Part shown: positions 41,816 through 49,838 of the stretch, piece after piece
Numbering within the stretch: the first letter of the stretch is position 1
How the letters are laid out: each line of letters starts with the position of its first letter
Assembly (NCBI RefSeq): GCF_008312835.1
Contig: NZ_VSKS01000004.1
Location: 62,001 to 126,000, forward strand
Reading direction: 5' to 3'
Length of the DNA stretch: 64,000 bases
Source of the DNA: Streptomyces marokkonensis
GTDB taxonomy: Bacteria > Actinomycetota > Actinomycetes > Streptomycetales > Streptomycetaceae
Program-made: the position numbers and the translations under genes
Notes under the pieces: model-generated
Databases searched by the model: none
What the model was told of the DNA's origin: nothing
Seen by the model: only the letters and a program-made list of their open reading frames with translations

Positions 41816-43060
41816 ATGGAGTCTCCGGTATTCGAGGAATTCGAACCGGCGGGCGACTGCGACTGCCCCGGCTGTGCGCACCGGCGGCGGGTTCTGCCGC
41901 GTTCCCCGGCCGGCCGCTCCCCGGGGCATCCGGCGGCGCACAGGACCGCTCTCGTCGTGGCCGCCGTGGCGTCCGCGCGGACGCCGGCCCGGCAGCCCAG
42001 AGGCCCGGATGTTTCCGCAGGTGAGGAGGGTGAGGCGGCGGGTGGCAGCCCGCAGGGGCCGAGAGCGCCGCTGCACGGTCCGGGGAGTTGGACGGCCCCG
42101 GTCGCGGCTCCCGTCCTGGCTCCGGCGATCAGCCGTGCGGGCACCATCGAACGGGCCCGGGCCTGGGTCGCGCGGAAGATTCCGTACAGCGTGTCCTCGT
42201 ACTGGTCCGACGGTTACCGGCAGGACTGTTCGGGTTATGTGTCGATGGCCTGGAACCTGCCCGGGAACGAATGGACCAGAAGTCCCGGGAAGTACGCCGG
42301 GAAAAGCAGCAGGAACGAAATCCAGCCGGGGGACATGCCGCTGTTCCATCATGCATCCGACTCCTGTCGCGGGTCCCATGTCGTGCTTTTCGACGGCTGG
42401 ACCGACTCCGCGCGCCATGTCCCCTACCGCTGCAGAGGGGTGACCGACGGCGCGGCGGGCGCGGGAGCGGAGGCGGCGGCCGCGGTGTCGTCCCTCCTGC
42501 CGCCCCGGACGCCGTTCCCCGGAGTGGCGTATTTCGGCCCCGGCGCGCACAACTTTCACGTCACCGAGTTCGGCCGCATGCTGGTGCGTCGCGGTGCCGG
42601 CCGCTTCCACGGCTCCCCGCCGGGCCCGCGCTCGACGGACGAGGACCGCGGGGCGACGCGGGCGTTCCAGGAGGCGCAGGGGTGGCGGGGCGGCGCCGCC
42701 GGCGGGCTGCCGGGGCCGTCGACCTGGGAGCTGCCGGTGGCCGGCGAGGGCCGGGACATCCCATCCGGAGCTTCCGCTTCCGGGGTGGCGGGTCCGTGGC
42801 CCGCCCCTTCCTCGCACGGGGTGCCGGGCTGTCCGGGCCGGGCTCCCTTCCGTCCCGGCGCCGAGAACGTCCATGTCACCCGGCTGGGGAGGGAGCTGGT
42901 GCGAAAGGGGTTCGGCCGCCATTGCACCAGCGGGCCGGGGCCGCGCCGGGGCGAGGAGGACCGCCGCAACGTGGAGGCCTTCCAGCGCGCCCAGGGCCGG
43001 CGCGGCGGCGCGGCGGACGGCTGCCCGGACCCGGAGACCTGGCGGCGGCTCTTCTCATGA
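41816..43060 (+). CDS. Secreted peptidoglycan-binding/NlpC-P60-like protein
   Basis: A 414-residue protein. After a cysteine-containing N-terminus (CDCPGCAHRR) and a hydrophobic stretch, residues 105-215 resemble an NlpC/P60-type fold: KIPYSVSSYWSDGYRQDCSGYVSMAWN carries the candidate catalytic cysteine and RGSHVVLFDGWTD the histidine. Two C-terminal repeats of about 70 residues follow (PGVAYFGPGAHNFHVTEFGRM, then PGRAPFRPGAENVHVTRLGRE), each ending in an AFQ-x-AQG peptidoglycan-binding helix. The segment after GWTD is short compared with relatives I recall, suggesting an in-frame deletion. ATG 41816 begins MESPVFEEFE. It shares the glycan locus with cslA and lpmP. Confidence 0.72.
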   Translation: MESPVFEEFEPAGDCDCPGCAHRRRVLPRSPAGRSPGHPAAHRTALVVAAVASARTPARQPRGPDVSAGEEGEAAGGSPQGPRAPLHGPGSWTAPVAAPVLAPAISRAGTIERARAWVARKIPYSVSSYWSDGYRQDCSGYVSMAWNLPGNEWTRSPGKYAGKSSRNEIQPGDMPLFHHASDSCRGSHVVLFDGWTDSARHVPYRCRGVTDGAAGAGAEAAAAVSSLLPPRTPFPGVAYFGPGAHNFHVTEFGRMLVRRGAGRFHGSPPGPRSTDEDRGATRAFQEAQGWRGGAAGGLPGPSTWELPVAGEGRDIPSGASASGVAGPWPAPSSHGVPGCPGRAPFRPGAENVHVTRLGRELVRKGFGRHCTSGPGPRRGEEDRRNVEAFQRAQGRRGGAADGCPDPETWRRLFS

Positions 43061-43138
43061 CCCACCCCGGGCGCCGGGGCACCCCTGACGTCCGAGTCCC
43101 CCGACGTGACGCATCTGGCGCGGAGGCTGGAGGCACGC

Positions 43139-44293
43139 ATGACCACGACGACGTCCCACATTCCCGAGCACGTCCCCGAGCCCGGGGTGCCCCCGGACGG
43201 CGCGGCGGCCGCCCGCCCGGTCCGGCTCATCCACACGGAGTCCACCACCGAGATCCCCGTCCATCTGCTCTTCCGTGACGAGCGTGACGAGCGCGACGAC
43301 CGCGATCACCCCGCGCCGGAACCGGTGCGGCTGCGGCCCGCCGTCGTCACCCGCAGACCGGGCACGGGGCGGGACAAGGGGGAGCGGCCCCGCCCCGCCG
43401 TCCCCCTGGTCGACCCCGACCTGGTGGAGCGGCCCGCCCGGGTGCTGCCCGGTGCCGCGGGGGTGCTCGCCGGGCTGTGCGGGGCGGCCGGGTGCGTGGC
43501 CACCTCGTGGTGGGCGGGGGTGCTGCCGGCGTTCGCGGCGGAGGCGCTCGGCCTCACCGCGCGTGCCGGCGCGGCCGGGCCCGGGCCCGCGCAGTGGGCG
43601 GCGTACGCGGGGGCGGGTGCCCTCGGGCTGTTCGGGTTCGGCGGGCTGGCCCGCGGGCGGACCGGGCGGGCCTGGGTGCTCGACCTGTTCGGCCGCTACC
43701 GGGGGACGGTCCGGCGGACCGGGCTGCTGTGGGTCAACCCGCTGCTGCTGCGCCGCCGGGTCGACGTGCGGCTGCGGCACTGGCGCGGTGAGCCGATGCA
43801 GGCGGCCGACCGCGGCGGGGTGGCGCTGCGGGTGGCCGTGCTGGTGGCGTGGCGGGTGCGGGACACCGCGCGGGCGACGCTGGGCGTCGAGGACCACGAG
43901 ACGTATCTGCGCGCGTGCGTCGAGGCGGCGCTGCTGCGGGTGCCGTCGGCGGCACCGGGCGCGGGGCGGGGCGAGACGGAGGCGGCGCAGGACGCGCTGA
44001 CCCGGCTGGTGGCGGCGGACGCCGCGCCGGTGGGGGTGGAGGTGTTCGCGGTGCGGCCGGTGCGGGTGGAGTACGCGCCCGAGGTGGCCGCCGCGATGCA
44101 CCGGCGCAGGATCGCGGCGCTGGACGCCCAGCGCCGGGCGAGCGTGCTCAGCTCGGTCGTGGATTCGGTGGAGGACACCGTGACCAGACTGACGATGCGA
44201 GGGCTGGTGGAGTTGGACGACTGCGAACGCAAGGTGCTGGTGAAGGACCTGACGGTGGCGTTCTGCGCGGGGCGGGGGGAGGCGGGGCCGTGA
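43139..44293 (+). CDS. SPFH/band-7 domain protein
   Basis: A 384-residue membrane-associated protein. A hydrophobic region at about 108-190 (LPGAAGVLAGLCGAAGCVA to ALGLFGFGGLARG) is followed by the SPFH domain (RYRGTVRRTGLLWVNPLLLRRRVDVRLR through VAVLVAWRVRDTARATLGVED). A coiled region MHRRRIAALDAQRRASVLSSVV follows. Such proteins organise membrane microdomains. The ATG at 43139 has GGAGG upstream. It lies between the peptidoglycan-binding protein and lpmP and may scaffold the tip glycan machinery (inference). Confidence 0.85.
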   Translation: MTTTTSHIPEHVPEPGVPPDGAAAARPVRLIHTESTTEIPVHLLFRDERDERDDRDHPAPEPVRLRPAVVTRRPGTGRDKGERPRPAVPLVDPDLVERPARVLPGAAGVLAGLCGAAGCVATSWWAGVLPAFAAEALGLTARAGAAGPGPAQWAAYAGAGALGLFGFGGLARGRTGRAWVLDLFGRYRGTVRRTGLLWVNPLLLRRRVDVRLRHWRGEPMQAADRGGVALRVAVLVAWRVRDTARATLGVEDHETYLRACVEAALLRVPSAAPGAGRGETEAAQDALTRLVAADAAPVGVEVFAVRPVRVEYAPEVAAAMHRRRIAALDAQRRASVLSSVVDSVEDTVTRLTMRGLVELDDCERKVLVKDLTVAFCAGRGEAGP

Positions 44294-44355
44294 ACGGTGG
44301 GAGAACGAGCCCGGCGATTGGTATGGACATGTTCAGCTCGCGCCCATAATCTGAA

Positions 44356-44371
44356 CTTGGTCTAGACCTAC
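44356..44371 (+). promoter_or_regulatory. DasR-like responsive element upstream of lpmP
   Basis: CTTGGTCTAGACCTAC contains the perfect palindrome GGTCTAGACC (44359-44368) and matches the DasR consensus TGGTCTAGACCA at 11 of 12 core positions. It lies 47 bases before the lpmP ATG and just after a -10-like CATAAT (44345-44350). DasR represses chitin and GlcNAc genes and is released by glucosamine-6-phosphate. Confidence 0.7.
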
Positions 44372-44417
44372 TCGCACGGCTCAGTGAAACTCCCCCACGT
44401 TCTCCAGGAGCGGCAGC

Positions 44418-45023
44418 ATGCGCACACGGACCAAGATGTACGCGGCCGCGGTGGGACTGGCGACGACCGGAGCGCTCGTGCTCTCCTCCGGCGGTGCCAG
44501 CGGCCACGGCTACACCGATCTGCCGATCAGCAGGCAGAAGCTCTGCCAGAACGGCACGGTCACCAACTGCGGATCCATCCAGTGGGAGCCGCAGAGCGTC
44601 GAGGGCCCGAAGGGCTTCCCCGCCTCAGGACCCGCCGACGGACGGCTCTGCTCGGCGGGCAACGCCCCGTTCGCCCAGCTCGACAGCCCGCGCACCCCCT
44701 CGGGCGGGGCCTGGCCCACCACCCGCGTGTCGGGCGGCCAGAACTACACCTTCCGGTGGCAGTTCACGGCCATGCACGCCACGACCGACTTCAAGTACTA
44801 CGTCACCAAGCCGGGCTGGAACCAGAACCACAACCTGTCCCGGTCCGACCTCAACCTCACGCCGTTCCTGACGGTGCCCTACAACGGCCAGCGCCCGCCG
44901 CAGACCCTGTCGCACAGCGGTCGCCTGCCGTCCGGTCTCAGCGGTCACCACGTGATCCTCGCGGTGTGGACGGTGCACGACACGGGCAACGCGTTCTACG
45001 CCTGCTCCGACGTCACGTTCTGA
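44418..45023 (+). CDS. lpmP: AA10 lytic polysaccharide monooxygenase LpmP
   Basis: A 201-residue secreted copper enzyme. A signal peptide (about 1-29, ending GGASG) exposes HGYTDLP, so the mature N-terminal histidine forms the histidine brace with the histidine in FTAMHATTDFKYYVTKPGW. Disulphide cysteines are in KLCQNGTVTNCGS and CSDVTF at the C-terminus. AA10 enzymes oxidatively cleave chitin or cellulose; LpmP of S. coelicolor acts at the cslA-glxA locus on cell-wall glycan. It is preceded by a DasR-like site and followed by a shared terminator. Confidence 0.93.
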   Translation: MRTRTKMYAAAVGLATTGALVLSSGGASGHGYTDLPISRQKLCQNGTVTNCGSIQWEPQSVEGPKGFPASGPADGRLCSAGNAPFAQLDSPRTPSGGAWPTTRVSGGQNYTFRWQFTAMHATTDFKYYVTKPGWNQNHNLSRSDLNLTPFLTVPYNGQRPPQTLSHSGRLPSGLSGHHVILAVWTVHDTGNAFYACSDVTF

Positions 45024-45042
45024 GCGCCGAGGAGCCACGTCA

Positions 45043-45072
45043 AAGGGCCTCTCGCTCCCACGAGAGGCCCTT
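45043..45072. terminator. Terminator between lpmP and tRNA-Lys copy 2
   Basis: A perfect 12-bp stem, AAGGGCCTCTCG (45043-45054) and complement (45061-45072) with a six-base loop. It serves both convergent transcripts. Confidence 0.85.
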
Positions 45073-45077
45073 CCAGG

Positions 45078-45151
45078 TGCGCCGCCAGGGACTCGAACCC
45101 CGGACCCGCTGATTAAGAGTCAGCTGCTCTAACCAACTGAGCTAGCGGCGC
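45078..45151 (-). tRNA. tRNA-Lys(CTT), copy 2
   Basis: Identical over 74 bases to the gene at 41548-41621, with the same CTT anticodon and no encoded CCA. A TATTAT-like -10 is found about 50 bases upstream on the minus strand. Confidence 0.95.
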
Positions 45152-45236
45152 ATGACTCCCGCCGTCCGCTTCCGCGGCCGACGACGGAGAAAATAATACC
45201 TGGTCCGGGGCGATGGTTCCGACCACCGCCCGCGGA

Positions 45237-45995
45237 CTAGATCGTCAGCGAGAGCAGCACCGGGGCCACGCTGCGGTTCAGGGTGTCCGCGGCCCGGCGC
45301 AGCCGGTGGGCGTGCTCGGCCGGGAGGGACAGCGCCAGGCAGCCCACCGCGGAACCGGCCGTGACCGGAACGGCCGCGCACACCGTGCCGACCGCGTACT
45401 CCTGGAGGTCCAGGACCGGAACCGTGGGCGGCTGCGACGCCAGCCGGGACAGCAGCAGCCGGTCGCTGGTGAGGGTGCGCGAGGTGAGCCGGGCCGGCCT
45501 GTGCCGGGCGAGGTGGTCGCGCCGGCCGTCGTGGTCGAGCTGGGTGAGCAGGCTCTTGCCGACCGCCGTGGCGTGCGCCGAGCGGCGGAAGTCCACCCAC
45601 TCGTGGACCTTCGGGGCGGCCGGGCTGTCCGCGTACTGGGTGACCGTGACCTCGCCGTCGACGTATTGGCTGAGGTAGACGGCGGCGCCCACGGAGTCGC
45701 GCAGCCGGTCCAGGGTGTGCTGGAGCTTCTCGCGCGTCGCCTGCTCGTGTCCCTCGGCGGAACCGAGGCGGGTGAAGGCGGCTCCGGCGACATACGCGCC
45801 GTCGGCGATCTGCTCGACGTAGGCCTCGCGGCGCAGCATCCGCAGGAGCGTGGTCAGTCGCTCCGTGCCGATGCCGGTCTCGCGGGCGAGTTCGGTGTCG
45901 TTGACTCCTGTGCCGCGCCGCGCCACCGTCTCCAGAACGCGCAGGGCGTCCTGGACCGAGTGGTACGACGCGGTCGGCTCGTGCCTCAGCGCCAC
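45237..45995 (-). CDS. IclR-family transcriptional regulator
   Basis: A 252-residue regulator. The N-terminal wHTH (about 12-70: SVQDALRVLETVARR, NDTELARETGIGTERLTTLLRML) is followed by the IclR effector domain (about 85-250). VYLSQYVDGEVTVTQYADSP, SAHATAVGKSLLTQL and LQEYAVGTVCAAVPVTAG follow the family order. It probably acts as a homotetramer responding to a carboxylate. It lies next to the Ehu transporter operon and could control it, but no operator is identified. Confidence 0.9.
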   Translation of the reverse strand: MALRHEPTASYHSVQDALRVLETVARRGTGVNDTELARETGIGTERLTTLLRMLRREAYVEQIADGAYVAGAAFTRLGSAEGHEQATREKLQHTLDRLRDSVGAAVYLSQYVDGEVTVTQYADSPAAPKVHEWVDFRRSAHATAVGKSLLTQLDHDGRRDHLARHRPARLTSRTLTSDRLLLSRLASQPPTVPVLDLQEYAVGTVCAAVPVTAGSAVGCLALSLPAEHAHRLRRAADTLNRSVAPVLLSLTI

Positions 45996-46119
45996 GGTTT
46001 CCCCCTGCGCTCGCTCTTGGGCCGCAATCCGGTCAGCGAATCCCCTCCACGATAGCCGTCAAAGGGCTTCAGGGAAGCGGGGGTTGACAGGATTGCGGCC
46101 GTCCCAACTGCGGCGCCGG

Positions 46120-46141
46120 CCCTCTGGCACATGCCAGAGGG
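46120..46141. terminator. Stem-loop after ehuA
   Basis: CCCTCTGGCA and TGCCAGAGGG flank a two-base centre (46120-46141). It lies 46 bases beyond the ehuA stop and 125 bases before the IclR start, so it is either the transporter terminator or an operator-like site. Confidence 0.55.
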
Positions 46142-46187
46142 ATGACCCGGGGCGCGGACCTCGGGGCTTTCCGTTCACGCCCCGTGA

Positions 46188-46979
46188 TTACAGGACCGCG
46201 CTGAGGAATTCCCGCGTCCGGTCGTGCTCCGGCTCGCTGAAGATCTTCTCCGGCGGACCGGCCTCGATGATCCGGCCCGAGTCGAACATCAGCACCTGGT
46301 CCGAGATGTCCCGGGCGAAGTTCATCTCGTGGGTCACGCACAGCATGGTGATGTCGGTGGAGCGGGCGATGTCCCGCAGCACGTCCAGCACACCCGCGAC
46401 CAGCTCCGGGTCCAGCGCCGACGTCACCTCGTCGAGGAGCAGCACCTGCGGCCGCATCGCCAGCGCCCGCGCGATCGCCACCCGCTGCTGCTGGCCACCG
46501 GACAGCTGGGCGGGGTGCTTGTCGATGTGATCGCTCAGCCCGACCATCTCCAGCAGCTCCCGCGCCCGCTCCTCGGCCGCGTCCTTGGACATGCCGAGCA
46601 CGGTGACCGGTGCCTCGGTGATGTTGCGCAGCACCGTCATGTTCGGGAACAGGTTGAACTGCTGGAACACCATCCCGATCTTCTTGCGGACCTCGCGGAC
46701 CTGCTTCTCGGACGCCGGGAACAGCTGGTCCCCGTCGACGGTGATGGTGCCCTCGTCCGGCTTCAGCAGCGTCATCAGCAGCCGCAGGATCGTGGTCTTG
46801 CCCGAACCGGACGGACCGATCAGCGTCACGTGCTTGCCGGCGTCGACGGAGAAGTCGAGGTTGTCCAGGACCGTGTGGTCGCCGAACCGCTTGGTGACCT
46901 TCTCCAGCCGGATCAGCTCGCCGGTGCTCCGCGGGCGGCCGGGATCCTTCTCGAACGGGGCGTGGGTGTCAGTGGACAA
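46188..46979 (-). CDS. ehuA: Amino-acid-type ABC transporter ATPase (EhuA-like)
   Basis: A 263-residue cytosolic ATPase powering import. Walker A is GPSGSGKTT (about 53-61), the Q-loop is FQQFNLFPNMTV, the signature is LSGGQQQRVAIARAL, and Walker B is VLLLDEVTSALD. The H-loop is CVTHEMNFARD, a form typical of polar amino-acid/ectoine systems. The start is uncertain: a TTG at 46979 giving MSTDTHAPFEK overlaps the permease stop by 11 bases and is preferred; an ATG at 47006 would overlap much further. It is the last of four genes. Confidence 0.85.
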   Translation of the reverse strand: MSTDTHAPFEKDPGRPRSTGELIRLEKVTKRFGDHTVLDNLDFSVDAGKHVTLIGPSGSGKTTILRLLMTLLKPDEGTITVDGDQLFPASEKQVREVRKKIGMVFQQFNLFPNMTVLRNITEAPVTVLGMSKDAAEERARELLEMVGLSDHIDKHPAQLSGGQQQRVAIARALAMRPQVLLLDEVTSALDPELVAGVLDVLRDIARSTDITMLCVTHEMNFARDISDQVLMFDSGRIIEAGPPEKIFSEPEHDRTREFLSAVL

Positions 46980-47619
46980 GGCGTCGCTCCAGGGCTCGCA
47001 GGGCAAGGGAGGCCAGGTAGGAGATGACGATGAAGGCGAAGCCGATCACCGTCAGGGGCTCGGTGAACTGGAACTGCTGCTGGGCGAAGAGCCGGGCCTC
47101 ACCGAGCATCTCCAGCACGGTGATCGCCATCAGCAGCGGCGTGTCCTTCAGCATCGAGATGACGTAGTTGCCGAGCGCGGGCACCACCCTGCGCACGGCC
47201 TGCGGCAGGATCACCGCGGTCCACGTCCGGAGCAGCGGCAGGTTCAGCGCCGTCGCCGCCTCCCACTGGCCCACCGGCACGGCCTCGATACCGGCCCGGT
47301 AGACCTGCATCGTGTACGTCGAGTAGTGCAGCCCGATGGCGAAGACGCCGGTGGTCAGCGCCGAGAAGGTGATCCCCCATTCGGGCAGCACGTAGAACAG
47401 GAAGAACAGCTGCACCAGCAGCGGGGTGTTGCGGACGAACTCCGTCACCGCCCCGACCGGCCAGGTCACCCAGCGCGTCGGCACCCGCATCAGCAGCGCC
47501 CACACCAGACCCAGCGCGAACGAGATCAGTGAGCCGAGGACCAGGATCTGCAGGGTGACCAGCAGACCGTCCCAGAAATACGGCATGAAGTCGGCGACCG
47601 CGCTCCAGTCCCACTTCAT
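46969..47619 (-). CDS. ehuD: ABC transporter permease (EhuD-like)
   Basis: A 216-residue HisM/GlnP-type permease with five hydrophobic segments. The family EAA loop is GQWEAATALNLPLLRTWTAVILPQAVRRVVPALG (about 125-158, split here by reading). TEFVRNTPLLVQLFFLFYVLP in the first third is the standard permease pattern. The N-terminus MKWDWSAVADFMPYFWDGLLVTL is the EhuD-type start. The ATG at 47619 overlaps the upstream permease stop by one base. It partners EhuC to form the membrane channel. Confidence 0.87.
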   Translation of the reverse strand: MKWDWSAVADFMPYFWDGLLVTLQILVLGSLISFALGLVWALLMRVPTRWVTWPVGAVTEFVRNTPLLVQLFFLFYVLPEWGITFSALTTGVFAIGLHYSTYTMQVYRAGIEAVPVGQWEAATALNLPLLRTWTAVILPQAVRRVVPALGNYVISMLKDTPLLMAITVLEMLGEARLFAQQQFQFTEPLTVIGFAFIVISYLASLALRALERRLVH

Positions 47620-48332
47620 CAGACCGCACCTCCCGCGTTGGTGGTCTCGGCCCGCTTCAGCTCCACGTCCGGCTTGCGGACCGGAGCCTTGCCGACCCCC
47701 GCCTTCAGCTTCTTCTCAAGACCGCGCATGAGCCGGGTGAGCAGGAAGGCGATCACGAAGTAGATGACCAGGATGTACGTGTAGATCTCGGCGCTCTCCT
47801 GCAGGGCCAGGCGCACCAGGTTGCCGCTGAACGCCAGGTCGCCCATGCCCATGATCGACACCAGGGCGGTGCCCTTGAGCAGCTCGATCAGCAGGTTGGA
47901 GAACGGCGGGATCATCTCCGGCACCGCCTGCGGCAGCAGGATCAGCCTCATCCGCTGCCAGGGCGTGAAGCTGAGCGCGATGCCGCCCTCACGCTGGGCC
48001 GGGTCGACCGCGGCGAGGGCGCCGCGCACGATCTCCGAGCCGTACGCCCCGTAGGTCAGGCCGAGTGCCAGCGTGCCCGCCCACAGCGGCACGAGCTGCC
48101 AGCCGAAGGCCGGGGGGAGCACGAAGAACACCCAGAAGATCATCACCAGCGCCGAGGTTCCGCGGAACACCTCGGTGTAGAGGCCCGCGAGGAAGCGGAC
48201 GAACTTCAGCCGGTGGGTGCGCCCGATGCCGACGACGAAGGAGACCGCCGTCGCCAGCAGCGCGCTGAGGACGAGCAGCTGGATCGTGACCCAGACGCCC
48301 TTGAGTACGAGTTCCCAGAGTCCCGAGGTCAT
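47619..48332 (-). CDS. ehuC: ABC transporter permease (EhuC-like)
   Basis: A 237-residue permease. TEVFRGTSALVMIFWVFFVLP and the EAA loop region AQREGGIALSFTPWQRMRL with LLPQAVPEMIPPFSNLLIELLKGTAL define the His/Glu/Gln/Arg permease family. A long basic C-terminal tail (RGLEKKLKAGVGKAPVRKPD) is unusual but seen in EhuC. The ATG at 48332 overlaps the ehuB stop (ATGA). It forms a heterodimer with the next permease. Confidence 0.87.
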   Translation of the reverse strand: MTSGLWELVLKGVWVTIQLLVLSALLATAVSFVVGIGRTHRLKFVRFLAGLYTEVFRGTSALVMIFWVFFVLPPAFGWQLVPLWAGTLALGLTYGAYGSEIVRGALAAVDPAQREGGIALSFTPWQRMRLILLPQAVPEMIPPFSNLLIELLKGTALVSIMGMGDLAFSGNLVRLALQESAEIYTYILVIYFVIAFLLTRLMRGLEKKLKAGVGKAPVRKPDVELKRAETTNAGGAV

Positions 48333-49246
48333 CCGCCGCACAACTCCTTCGCGGTCAGATCCGTCATCTCGTCCTCGGTGAAACCGAAGGGCTTGAGGAT
48401 GCGGAGCAGTTCGCCGCTCTCCTTGAGCTCGGCCAGCTCGGCGTTGAAGGCGTCCCGCAGCTTCGTCTCGGTCGGCCGGAAGGCGAAGGCGCCGCCGTCG
48501 ACATGGGGCTTGCCGTCCACGATCGGCTTGAAGGGCTCCGTGACCTCCGCCTTGCTCGACTTCTTCACCACCTCGCGGGTGGTGAGGGCCGTCCCGGCGA
48601 AGACGTCGACCCGTCCGGCCTCGACGGCGTTCAGGCCGGCGACCTGATCGGGGACGATCAGGATGTCGCTCTCCTTGTACCCGGCCTCGACGGCGTACGC
48701 GATCTCCGCGTACCCGGTGCCGGTGGCGAACCTGGCCTTCTTCTCGACGACGTCCCTGTAGCCGCGCAGCCCCAGCGGGTTGCCCTTGCGCACGATGAAC
48801 GAATCGAGCATCTGGTAGTCGGGGTCGGAGAAGATGACCTGCTCGCAGCGCTCCGGATTGACGTACATCCCGGCGGCCACGACATCGAACTGCTGGGAGT
48901 TCAGGCCCGGGATCAGCGAGCCGAACTCCGTGGGCACGGGCTGCACCCGGTCCACACCGAGCCGCTTGAAGATCACCTTGGCCAGTTCCGGCGCCTCACC
49001 GGTCAGCTCGCCGTTCTTGTCGATGTAGCCGAACGGGATCTCACCGGCGATACCCAGACGGACCACACCCGCGGCCTTGAGCCGGTCCAGCAGGTCACCG
49101 CCGTTCGTGCTCGCCTCCGTGGGCACGCGTGAGCAGCCCGCGGCACCCAGCGCGCCGAGCGCCGCGACCCCCGCGAGCAGCGATCGGCGTGAGGGCCCGG
49201 AACTCTTTCCGTCTGGTCTATGTGGTTGTCCTATAGGTGGAGCCAT
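48329..49246 (-). CDS. ehuB: Substrate-binding lipoprotein (EhuB-like)
   Basis: A 305-residue solute-binding protein. A twin-arginine-like signal (SRRSLLAGVAALGALGAAGC, with lipobox AAGC at about Cys38) anchors it. The SBP_bac_3 fold has GVVRLGIAGEIPFGYIDKNGELTGEAPELAKVIF and FDVVAAGMYVNPERCEQVIFSDPDY. The predicted ligand is ectoine, hydroxyectoine or another compatible solute, based on EhuB resemblance. The ATG at 49246 is followed by rare codons (ATA, AGA), which suggests that leader DNA doubles as operator: CCTATAGG lies at 49230-49237. The gene is divergent from the DUF3830 gene. Confidence 0.85.
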   Translation of the reverse strand: MAPPIGQPHRPDGKSSGPSRRSLLAGVAALGALGAAGCSRVPTEASTNGGDLLDRLKAAGVVRLGIAGEIPFGYIDKNGELTGEAPELAKVIFKRLGVDRVQPVPTEFGSLIPGLNSQQFDVVAAGMYVNPERCEQVIFSDPDYQMLDSFIVRKGNPLGLRGYRDVVEKKARFATGTGYAEIAYAVEAGYKESDILIVPDQVAGLNAVEAGRVDVFAGTALTTREVVKKSSKAEVTEPFKPIVDGKPHVDGGAFAFRPTETKLRDAFNAELAELKESGELLRILKPFGFTEDEMTDLTAKELCGG

Positions 49247-49334
49247 GGCGGCGCGGCTACCCGAAGCCATGCGAGTTATTCCGGCCGGTTTCGGCCCCGA
49301 TTGCGGCCGGGCCGCTCTTGACCGGAGGAGGACG

Positions 49335-49838
49335 ATGGAACGCATGGATGATCGATACATCGAGGTCGCGCTGGTCAAACGCCGTGTCACCTGTACGGCC
49401 CGGCTCCTGGACGACCGGGCGCCGATCACCTGCGAAGCCGTCTGGAAATCCCTGCCGCTGTCCGGCGACGTCTACCACGCCAAGTACGCGCGCAACGAGA
49501 TCTACGCCCTCTTCCCGCCCTTCGCGGACACCGAACCGCCCCTGGAGAACCCGACGGTCACCCCGATCCCGGGCGATCTGTGCTACTTCTCCTTCGCGGG
49601 CGCCGAGCTGGGCACCAGGGCCTACGGCTACGACCGGGAGGTCCGCCCCGGCACCACCGTCGTGGACCTGGCCCTGTTCTACGAGCGCAACAACCTCCTC
49701 CTCAACGGTGACGTGGGCTGGGTCCCGGGCATCGTCTGGGGCCAGGTGGTGGACGGGCTGGACGCCCTGGCCGACGCCTGCAACGACCTGTGGCGCACGG
49801 GCGCGGCCGGGGAGACGCTCAGCTTCCGGCGGGCGTGA
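49335..49838 (+). CDS. DUF3830 family protein
   Basis: A 167-residue protein of the cyclophilin-like DUF3830 family, which sits beside compatible-solute or nitrile catabolic genes. CEAVWKSLPLSGDVYHAKYARNEIYALFPPF and PGDLCYFSF with VDLALFYERNNLLLNGDVGWVPG are the family segments. GGAGGAGG directly precedes the ATG at 49335, which is chosen over upstream in-frame starts. The last 20 bases overlap the end of the convergent amidase gene. Role in the catabolic set unknown. Confidence 0.82.
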   Translation: MERMDDRYIEVALVKRRVTCTARLLDDRAPITCEAVWKSLPLSGDVYHAKYARNEIYALFPPFADTEPPLENPTVTPIPGDLCYFSFAGAELGTRAYGYDREVRPGTTVVDLALFYERNNLLLNGDVGWVPGIVWGQVVDGLDALADACNDLWRTGAAGETLSFRRA

